Part shown: positions 28,754-36,742 of the stretch, piece after piece | How the letters are laid out: every line of letters begins with the position of its first letter | Position numbering within the stretch: the stretch's first letter is position 1 | Source: Multifurca ochricompacta | Taxonomy: Eukaryota > Basidiomycota > Agaricomycetes > Russulales > Russulaceae | Assembly (NCBI GenBank): GCA_022496185.1 | Contig: WTXG01000325.1 | Location: 1-36,742 of the forward strand | Reading direction: 5' to 3' | Length of the DNA: 36,742 nt | The notes under the pieces: generated by a model | What the model was told of the DNA's origin: nothing | The model's database searches: none | Seen by the model: only the letters and a program-made list of their open reading frames with translations | Position numbers and translations under genes: made by a program

Positions 28754-31114
28754 GTGAGGTGACAGTGTAGATGACGAGTAGTGTGTGATCAAGAGTGTGT
28801 ATAAGTGTGTTGTAAAAAGATTTGGTGTGCTGTTAGGCACGAAGTGTGGGCGACTGTAAAAACAACAAGTGAGCTTTGGACCAGGGGCCCTGCGGTGTAA
28901 AAGCAACTCTGTTGTGACTCTAACTACTTCCCAATTTACGCTATATGTTCGTTTAGCCATAAGTAGGGTAAAGTCCAAAGCAGCTTAACAGGGCACCTAA
29001 GTACAAAGAGAAGAGCCTGTATGTCCAGGGTTCCAGTTCCGTACATATAAGAAAAGTCAATGTAGTGGATACTCTCTAAGGGACAGCGATAATTCAATAA
29101 GTTCTTCAAAAAAGATCCGAATCCAACAAGTCAAAGGTAATTCAAAAAGAATCCGTCAATTCGAAGGTTCCGTCAAATCAATAGTTCGGGCTATTGCCTA
29201 TAGCACTCACTTCTAAGTCCTATAGACTCCAACCCAGGGACATTTAGCCAGTGTTAGACACTGTTTCCAGTAGCCACCACGAGGAGGCGTCCCCTTTGTG
29301 TACCGTCAAGGGACAATCTACAGTATAGTAGATCCCTTCTCTAAATCTCTGCATCGTTGAACCGAGTTGGTAAGACCCAGTCCCATTGTCCCCTTTCTAT
29401 ACGTATGGTACATGTGCCAGCATGTGCAGCAAATTGATAACGAACATCTACCCTATAATGCGAGCTATGTAAGGCTGTAAGGCCTTCATTCCAACCAGTC
29501 ACCAACCTCATCCGACAAAGGCCTCGCTTGCACTTGGTCTTGTGGGACTATTTCGTGACCAGCCCGGTCTATGACCAGGAGGGGGCTAAGGAAACTAACC
29601 AGTCTTGATTCCAGACCCTAACAAGGGATATCACCCCTTGTAGCTGTAACGGGTGAATGCTCCGTGTACAATTAGTAGCCAAGAAGGGCAAAGGTGTGGT
29701 GACCTAAGTCGTTGGGCGTACCGCAGAGGCAAACGTCACGCGTTAAGCAATGACCAGGAACTGTGTCACCCACTGTGGTTTATTCAACCACGATGATGGC
29801 GTTCTGAAACTGGAAGAAGCTGCAGCCCCAAGAGGACAAGATCCAAAGGATCGAGTCACACAGGGAGGCAGTATGCCATTAGCACTATGTATCGAACTTG
29901 TGTAGATAGTTACTCACCTGCAGCCCCAAGAGGACAAGATGGGGGGCTACAGGCTGTTACAGAGGGTCTTATATACATTTCTCAGTGTAACGAGGTAAGC
30001 AGTAGGTGTAAGCAAGAATCAGCAAGTATCAGTCAGCTGTATTGCTGACTGAGCCTTATCTTTGTGATTCGTAAGCTGCTTTACTCTGCTGACTGATCAT
30101 GCTCCACAATGTGATGTCATAATGACGTCATTGTGGAGTAGATAACTGATATGTAATCTAGCCCTTAGGTCTGGAACACGTCTATCTACTGATACATATG
30201 ATTCTGTGCTAAAATTGGCCATGGCCCAACCTGGGCCCTTATCTAGAGCTCCACTTACCTAGAACCTTCTAGGCTGGACTCCTCTTATCTTGATAACAGC
30301 TCCACTAGGTCTAGAACCGTCTAGACTGTGGGCTTTGCCTATTGTGGTAAACACAAAGAGAATTGACTTGTTATTGTTGAGTGGCTCTTGTGCTGACTAA
30401 GCAGCATGTGACTATTACATGTGACTCGGTCACATGATCCATGTCACGACTATATTCCCATGATCACGTGTTGAGACTGCTGGGTAATCTTCCCACAGTC
30501 ATGTGATCTAAAAGGGAGAAAAAAAAGGAAAAATAAAGTAGAGCCGTGACAGTAGCCCTCCCAGAAGAGCGTTTTACCACTATAATGTGCCAGTAAGAGC
30601 CACTTTCCTAAGTTACCAACAACCAACAAAATGACCCATTCGAACACAAGTCCACATCATTTACACCACTTAAGGATCAAAACCAGTTTGTTGAGCGTAG
30701 TACTCAAATACCAACTAACCTGTTCAATAAGGACCAATAACATTTGACCACAAGTCTCAGAGTGCATGCCTTGTGTCGTTAGGTTAGCCCCATAGAGCCA
30801 GCTAATTTGCTGACCAAGTAAGACATCAGTATTACTGGTCAAAGCCCACAAAGGCTGACACAGAGGTCTGACACAAGGTCTAAGCACTGGGAAAACACCG
30901 AAGTGTTGTCGAAAAACGAGGGACAACTCCTTAACAGAGTCTGCAGAACCGACCAACGAATTGTAAAAGAATACCTATCCATCGGAATAGTGGGTCCTGC
31001 GAATCCAGCCCCTTTTAAACCTAAAGTCACGACGAAGCCCCCCATGATGCAAACCGAAGAACAGAAAAGAATCCAAACATCAAGCACGAACCTAACCAGA
31101 AGTCGAACACCTCT
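28754..31114 (-). other. LINE L1 5' UTR, split by solo LTR D2
   Basis: From the 28S junction at 31114 to the ORF1 start, about 1,449 bp after removing D2. The first part matches L0 (4352-3610). It has no supported ORF; the plus-strand frame at 30903-31238 owes its protein-like look to antisense 28S sequence and is not a gene. No TATA-type promoter stands out. If the element sits in rDNA it could be transcribed with the rRNA and processed at the 5' end, as R2 is; I did not find a convincing ribozyme by eye. Confidence 0.7.
29645..30551 (-). mobile_element. Solo LTR D2, 907 bp
   Basis: Flanked by GTAGC at 29640-29644 and 30552-30556. The empty site CCCCTTGTAGCCCTCCC is present in L0 near 3800-3816. 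It is nearly identical to D1: same ends, same TATA (about 29974), same 23-base repeat pair (29820-29842 and 29918-29940), and the same CRE block at 30112-30130. It is in minus orientation. Two solo copies of one family, one in the LINE UTR and one in element B, show this family was active after B had inserted. Confidence 0.95.
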
Positions 31115-31439
31115 TTTAACAGATGTGCCGCCCCAGCCAAACTCCCCACCTGACAATGTCTTCAACCTGGATCAGCCCGCGAAGGACCTTGAAGGCCAAA
31201 AGGTGGGACTTTCATCCCAGCTCCACCTAATCGAATAAGTAAAAAGATGATAAAGGTAGTGGTATTTCAACAGCGCCGAAGCTCCCACTTATGCTACACC
31301 CTCTATGTCTTTTCACAATGTCAAACTAGAGTCAAGCTCAACAGGGTCTTCTTCCCCTGCTGATTCTGCCAAGCCTGTTCCCTTGGCTGTGGTTTCACTA
31401 GATAGTAGATAGGGACAGTGGGAATCTTGTTAATCCATT
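31115..31439 (-). rRNA. 28S rRNA fragment between LINE L2 and L1, 325 bp
   Basis: Same segment and same end points as 4353-4677: minus-strand AATGGATTAACAAG to CACATCTGTTAAA. It keeps more CpGs than the left copy (GGGGCGGCAC is intact), but GATTAACAAG shows CpG loss. It is flanked by the L2 3' end on the right and the L1 5' end on the left. It is too short to be a working rRNA gene. Confidence 0.95.
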
Positions 31440-31975
31440 TCGTGGAACCCACCCCTCTTTTCCAACTTGAGAAGACAAGTGTACTGGGAGAGATCCGCAG
31501 GGCAGTCTAATGGACACCACACTAAGGTCTCCCCTAGTTGGCGACACGGGACTTTCACCCGGTGAACCCTGTTTTAGGTGCTGCTCAGTAAAAGGCAGCA
31601 GGTACATCACCCCCATGTCAGAGCTGCCATATACAATCATACTTCGGCTTATGGTACACTGGGAAGTAATATGCTGCCCAGACAGCGCAACTGCCCCCAT
31701 TGTATGGGGGGCTCCAAGACCCATCACAAGTCAAACAGTGCAGAGGCCCCAGGAGGGGGTCAGCACCAAGTCCTCCAAACCATGCTGTATAGCCCTATAC
31801 GCCATAGTTACTGTCAAGCACATCAGCTACCAAGTGAGCTAAGTCGAAAGACAAAGCCACTAGGGCCGCACAGGCAAGGAGAACCTAATACCAACCCCCT
31901 CCCATCGGACGACCAGTTTGTAAGTCAAGCTAGGCTGTATCAAGATGGCAGCCGGGTCCAGTCAAGAGGGGGCTC
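31440..31975 (-). other. LINE L2 3' UTR
   Basis: Uninterrupted 536-bp 3' UTR, matching L1 4678-6476 without LTR F. It ends GGGTTCCACGA directly at 28S AATGGATTAAC with no poly(A). No ORF is supported; plus-strand frames here are chance. Confidence 0.75.
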
Positions 31976-32859
31976 TCAAAGATCCACCGGCGGAGCGTCA
32001 TCCACATCCAGGGCATCATGGTCCTGAGTGTTATCCCAAGGCACACGATACCCAGACGTGTCAGCTACCTGCCACGGCAACCCCTAATGTCTTCCCCCCT
32101 CTCAAGGCTACCCTCAGACAGTGATCCTGTGAAAGACCGTTCCCCAGTAATACCCGCACCAATGCACGAGCAAAAGAGGGGCGCTACTATCTGAAGGAAT
32201 TGTGCCACTTTAATATAGTGGTGAGAGTCAAAGTTGTTACTAAACACCCTCATATGGCCAAAGCCCAATTGATATTGGTCAAAATAACCAAGCAAGTCAT
32301 GTCTACCTGCCGATCTAATTATCCCACCAAGGAGGTATATTGAAACCACTCCGTCTAAGAGACAGTCCAGTCCTCAACCCCCCACTCATTAGAGATAACC
32401 ATAAGAGGGATTCCTGAGTCCTCAGTGCGTCTCGAAGATGGCTTATATTCTGCTCAAGGGTAGCGGTTGCACCGCCATGACTTGTGGTGTAAACATGTCA
32501 CAAGCAGATGTGAAACTTCCCTTCCTGAAATTATAGGAGCCCGACACAAGGGCAAACACCCCTTTCAAAGAGGGGGTCCGCCCTGCGCGGGTGATACGCT
32601 GCCAAGCACCTTCCACGTAGGGAAGGCATTCGTCCATGCAAGTGCCAACCAGCGCACTCCGTCTGCTAAATCAGTACGATTAACAGCCTCTCTAAGGTAT
32701 CCTCTCGACATACCGAAATGGTATTTGTTGTACCATGACCAACCAAGTGATCTTTGAGAAGACATCAATCACTCCAGAACAATGTCTCTAATCAACATAA
32801 GGCACGTAGCCTGTTTCCATCGTCTGCCTCTGGGGAGGTTCAACCCTTTGGCCATTAGC
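31976..32859 (-). pseudogene. LINE L2 ORF2, C-terminal end
   Basis: Continuation of ORF2 beyond solo LTR E. Readable pieces include GYLREAVNRTDLADGVRW, IYLLGGIIRSAGRHDLLGYF, FDSHHYIKVAQFLQIVAP and the end GYRVPWDNTQDHDALDVDD with a stop at 31976-31978. The region of the CX2CX11HX4C zinc knuckle seen in L1 (near 7030) is present but frameshifted here (about 32510-32565). Confidence 0.8.
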
Positions 32860-33597
32860 TGTCACAGCCAGGTCTCTGCTGTGTCAGTTGTCGTTTCAAG
32901 CTGCAGGTCCTCAAGATGTGGAGTGCATGCAAGATTCAAGGTTAGACTATCAAGACAAGTCAAGTCAAGGTGTCAAGGTGAGCCCCAGCGAGCTGCAGTC
33001 AAGATTCAAAGGCCCACAAGATACAGAGGGGCACACGTCGATTCAAGGTGTCAAGGCAAACCACAAGGGCCGTGTTCAAGGTTCAAGGCCCACACAAAGC
33101 AAGAGGGCACACGTGCAAGAAGCGAGTTGAAGCAGTGGCAATAGGCCCTGCTGGAGGTTCTGGGGTGAAGGCTTCCTAAGTTGCAGCTTAGGAAGTTCAA
33201 GAGGATTCTGGTGAAGAACAGTAGACCTGTATTAGATACAAGAGAACAGACTTAAGGTCTGTCTCTCCAATATGTCCTGCTTAAATACATGTACTCTAGT
33301 GTCTTGTAAGTAAAGTAGAAGATTCAATATAGTAGTAAATGTCCATGTGAATCTCCAGTGGAGATTGAGACAGGAAATATAAGTGGTGTTGCACCCACTC
33401 CAGAAGCGAATGAGTGTCAATCCCAATCAGTCTAAGAAGTCCGAAAATCAGATAAAGAAAGATCATCAGCTCCAGTCACATGACTCAGAGTGAGAAGTTG
33501 AAATGTTGAAACAAAAGTCAAATGCGCGCAGCTTGAAAAACTGTCACAAAACATCACATGCACATTGCAGGCTGTCACATCGACAATAAGCATCACA
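32860..33597 (-). mobile_element. Solo LTR E, 738 bp
   Basis: On the minus strand it starts TGTGATGC and ends CTGGCTGTGACA, flanked by TTAGC at 32855-32859 and 33598-33602. The empty site CCATTAGCTCTC is present in L1 near 7356-7367. It shares its ends, TATTTAA box and TAAGTCTGTTCT (complement of 33243-33254) with the element A LTR but differs in the rest, so it is a related subfamily. It contains many TCAAGG repeats (32930-33090). Confidence 0.93.
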
Positions 33598-36500
33598 TTA
33601 GCTCTCGTTCAGTATTCGAAACCCAAAAAGTATCTAAACAATTATAGGGGAGATATCCTGGCCGGGACCACTCGAGGGGCCCCCTTCATCTGTAACGCCA
33701 ACAAGTTCTGTGACCAAGTCGCGCACGGTGTCCGAATAGTAAGAATTAGATTTCTGATCCAGTTCGAGCGCGCGGCCTATTTCAGCCCATAAACATATAG
33801 GGGCTTCTTGGTCCCGGTCAAGTCAGAACCCTTCATCTAAGTCAGCGGAGTACTTATGTTTTTCCGATATAGCTTTTATCATCCACCTCTTCGACTGTGT
33901 CACCCAGGTCAAGTGTTTAGTCGGGAAGGAAGTGGGGCTATCCCAAAGAATTTGAATCCAAGTTTTCAACTTCTCACTGGCATTATTGAGCTTTCCAACC
34001 AGGTGCGTGCGCATAGCACACAGTTCCTGAATATCGGCGGAAAACCAAGCTCATAACAAATCGAAAATGCATCTGTACAGGTGTTTTGCCTGTGCAAGCC
34101 TATGATCCACTTAGCGGCTGTGTTAATAACCCGCTGCATAGGTTCTGCATGAACCTTTTGGAAACCCAGCAATTCTGCACCAAACAACATGGTAGGGTAA
34201 ATAAGATTTGTACTAAGGCCACCTTTATGTGTAAGGGGCAGAATTTGTCCATCAAGAAAGGTCTAAGGGTGTGTAACTGTTTTAATCCCTTATTGGATTG
34301 GAGCAAAGCGAAATCAAGCTCCATTGATCTTTCACCGAGAATTACTTTCCTTGGGTCACCTAGACGTGAGTCTAGAGTAACACCCAGATACTTGTATTGT
34401 GCAACTTGGGGGATATTTCCCCCTCGAACATCTCCATACACATAATGTGCATGGTTAAAAGCCAGGACCTCTGCAGGAGTCCAAAACGAATCTGCCGACC
34501 CCTCTGAATCCGTGATACTCCGTCGCTCCGAATCTGAGTCTCCTTCTATGAGGAGGATCCGGTCCCTCGCCCTGTTACGTCTTAGCTTCTTCATGTTGCT
34601 ATTAAACAACAAGATGCCCATTTCTCGTGTCCAAGTTCCATCCCGAACTGTTCTCCCCAAGTCCACATGCCGTCGATGAAAGCCTGAACACCTTCAATGC
34701 TATCATTCAAGGCAACTACATCATCAGTGTACATCAACCCACGGCAAGGACCAACGTCTACACCTCGAACAAGGACGCCTTTCCTGTTCGCTTGGTCAAG
34801 CAATGAGTTTATGGTGATGATAAAGAGGATTGGGGATAGGGGGTCTCCCTGCTTAGCCCCCCTAGTGGGGGAGAAGGAATCGGAGAGATAGTCCCCTATG
34901 CGAACCACATATTTTGTGCCTGTATAATTCCCTTTGATATTCTCTAGAAATAGGCCCGGACTCCAATGTGATCCAATATACGGAACAGGTACGCATGATA
35001 CATCCTGTCGTATGCTTTCTTAAAATCAATGAAGGTGCCAAAGGTTGGGCGACCTTCTAAGTAACATCTTCGCACAATTTCAGCCAATGCTATCGTTGTC
35101 CGATGACTTCCTCATGCGGGCGGAAGCCACCTTGTTCTGCTGCAAGAAGTCCAAATTCCTCACATGCCACACTAAGGCGGTTGGCCATTAAGCATAGAAG
35201 TACCTTGTAGGCGCAACTTATTAAGCTTATACCGCGATAGTTATTCGTATTCTCACTGTCACCCCCCTTAAATAGGTTGATGATGTGCACCTCCTGCCAT
35301 AGCTCAGGGGTGACACCCGAATTCCAAACTCGAATTAAAACAGTGTAAAATGCATTGCCCATTGGTGTTAAAGGGTGATATGGAAGCTCCTCTCTAGGTA
35401 GATCTACTCTCACAAAATCAGGTCTCTTAAAGTTCGGATTGTCGAGAGAGAGCTTGCGCATACATTCTTCTAACACCATTGATTTGAGGACGTTAATATG
35501 AACACCATCCTTCCCAGGGGCTGTATTGCGATTCATTCCCCTGATGGTTACCAGAACCTCTCTCCAAGTAATGGGGAGGTTCAGACCAGTCAGCTCGTCC
35601 GGTCGTCGTGGCAAACCCAAATCAATGTCTTCCCAGTAAGCATAATCTTGAGACACCCCTTTAGGATCATAAGTCAATAAATCCTGGTAATGTTCCTTCA
35701 TAGCAGCAAAATGCCTTCGGTATCGTATTGAACCACACCCAACTTGTCCTTCACAGGATTCGCAGATTCCAACACAGCATTCGGCTTTACCCGGGAGCGC
35801 AGCTTTGTCCAGACTTGTTTATGGTCATGTGCAATAAAATCATCAGCTACGCGGGCATAAAACGACTTCCTCAAACGGACTTCCCACTCGCGTTGGCCCT
35901 TTTAAAGGCTTTACGGGCAGAGAGTAACCGCATCTGATGGTGGGCATAAGTCACCGTACATTTGTTTCCAAGGTATTCCCCTTCTCTTTCGAGACGGTCT
36001 AACTTTTCAGCAAATTCATGAGCGGTCTGTTGAAGACGTTTTAGTTTTCGAGGTAACAGAGGCTTAGAAAGACTCTCACGCACCCTCTTCACGGCGTGTA
36101 CCCGGCACACGCGATCGAAGGTCGCAGCAAAGGCCTTCACTCCGTCCGATACGGAGGGGAGACCATCACTAGAAGAAGGGCCAGGGGTAATTAAACCATC
36201 TGGGTCCATCTGCGCAAGAGCGTTCCATGAGTTGTCATTAGCAAGCATGTCACTCTTCAAGCGAATCATCTTAGTGTCGAACTTGGCCCTTGTTACCTGT
36301 TCCCTTTCCGGTAGGGGGTTAGCCCTAGGAGAGGCAACTAAAGGCCGATGATCGCTCGAGTTGTATTGGCGAAGTACCCTAGCTCCCAAGAAGCCATCCT
36401 GCGACGACTTGGAGAAAAGGATGTGATCGATTCCCTTAGGGTGAAACCCTATGGGGAAGTGAGTTCGACGTGACCCTTTCATATGAGCCGGGGATAACAC

Positions 36501-36742
36501 GTTCAGCGTGTTTCCTTGGTCAAGGTGGAAAGCCAGCTTATCAACAGGTTCATTAAAGTCCCCCAAAACTGCAATCCTACTATCACCTTTACGTTCAATT
36601 ACTTTGTTTATGATATCCTTCAGAGCGGCAAGTTGAACCCGCCTGGTGCTCCTATGGTTTCCCCCAGATTTGAGGTACACATTAAAGAAATGTGTAGGAC
36701 CGACCAGCCCGCATATCCAAAGACTTTGACATGGATCAACCA
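33598..36742 (-). pseudogene. LINE L2 ORF2, endonuclease to RT (partial)
   Basis: From the right edge: endonuclease part (YLKSGGNHRSTRRVQLAALK, LGDFNEPVD, GIDHILF, SDHRPL; frame open 36680-35871), then RT with NTAPGKDGVHINVLK, NNYRGISLISCAYKVL (35701-35090), FIDFKKAYDRM and GAKQGDPLSPILF with MYTDDVVAL (34908-34591), then DKFCPLHIKVALVQ and WIIGLHRQNTCTDAF (34250-34000). The YTDD box is intact. The frame is broken at several points (near 36700, 35885, 35705, 35095, 34615) by one- or two-base losses. Element A's insertion site in L1 corresponds to about 34261-34270 here, which is uninterrupted. Confidence 0.9.

Larger units (their letters stand above)
4678..31114 (-). mobile_element. LINE copy L1, full length, interrupted by A, F and D2
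   Basis: A non-LTR retrotransposon on the minus strand running from the 28S junction at 31114 (5' end) to the 28S junction at 4678 (3' end). Subtracting A, F and D2 with one target duplication each leaves about 8.79 kb: 5' UTR about 1,449 bp, ORF1 about 1,448, spacer about 554, ORF2 about 4,808, 3' UTR about 535. It ends without a poly(A) tail, GGTTCCACGA running straight into 28S AATGGATTAAC. It encodes an APE-type endonuclease and reverse transcriptase. The clade is uncertain: Tad1-, R1- and L1-like are all possible. It is dead, with frameshifts, stops and lost catalytic Asp residues. Confidence 0.88.
31440..36742 (-). mobile_element. LINE copy L2, 3' part, interrupted by solo LTR E
   Basis: A second copy of the same LINE, running off the right edge within the endonuclease domain. 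It is better preserved at CpGs than L1 and keeps catalytic RT motifs (FIDFKKAYD, MYTDDVVAL). However, many one- or two-base losses, often at CpG or short homopolymers, break the frame. Confidence 0.92.

Noticed and set aside
30903..31238. Plus-strand 111-codon ORF with protein-like sequence, partly conserved at 4150-4480
   Set aside because: Much of it is the antisense of the 28S fragment (31115-31439), which explains both its conservation and the open frame.
31510..31842. Plus-strand ORF of 110 codons, similar in the left copy at 4881-5099
   Set aside because: Lies antisense to the LINE 3' UTR, is not equally open in the two copies, and shows no domain.
31440..31900. Group I or group II intron next to the 28S fragment
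   Set aside because: The sequence is the LINE 3' UTR, continuous with ORF2 in both copies, and I could not identify intron core elements.
1..36742. Host genes, tRNAs, CRISPR arrays
   Set aside because: None could be supported; all long coherent frames belong to retroelements.

Overview
This window is almost entirely transposable elements and is best read as a stack of insertions in a fungal, probably basidiomycete (Agaricomycete-like), nuclear genome. The evidence is chromodomain-bearing Ty3/gypsy elements, an APE-type LINE, and two pieces of nuclear 28S rDNA whose sequence I recognise as fungal. I see no ordinary host gene, tRNA or CRISPR array. Most reading frames are broken, largely by TGA stops that fit CGA codons after C-to-T change at CpG.

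Base layer (minus strand): a head-to-tail LINE array. LINE L2 enters from the right edge and ends at 31440. A 325-base 28S fragment follows (31115-31439). LINE L1 spans 31114-4678 with its insertions. The same 325-base 28S fragment recurs (4353-4677), and the 5' UTR of a third LINE, L0, starts at 4352. Without insertions L1 is about 8.8 kb: 5' UTR about 1.45 kb, ORF1 about 480 codons, ORF2 about 1,600 codons, 3' UTR about 0.54 kb.

Insertions: L0 holds a plus-strand gypsy element G (1-3609), whose accessory third ORF is broken by solo LTR H (2007-2513). L1 holds solo LTR F (5116-6374) in the 3' UTR, full gypsy element A (8023-23484) in ORF2, and solo LTR D2 (29645-30551) in the 5' UTR. Element A is split by full gypsy element B (12544-21210), which carries solo LTR C (13073-13579) in its 3' LTR and solo LTR D1 (16957-17864) in its RT. 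L2 carries solo LTR E (32860-33597). A, B, C, D1, D2, E and F have both 5-bp target duplications visible; for several the empty site exists in another copy. The nest is five layers deep (rDNA, L1, A, B, C or D1).

The most interesting observations: (1) a LINE flanked on both sides by the same 325-base 28S segment and arranged in tandem; (2) primer-binding sites in A and B that match no usual tRNA start but are complementary to the predicted 5' end of the element's own transcript, as in Tf1-type self-priming; (3) LTR pairs that differ, as far as I can read, only at CpG sites; (4) an identical AAGGATTTTT at the gag-pol junction of both A and B where reading must move to the -1 frame; (5) an accessory ORF after the chromodomain, zinc-knuckle-bearing in B. 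All comparisons were made by eye, without alignment software.
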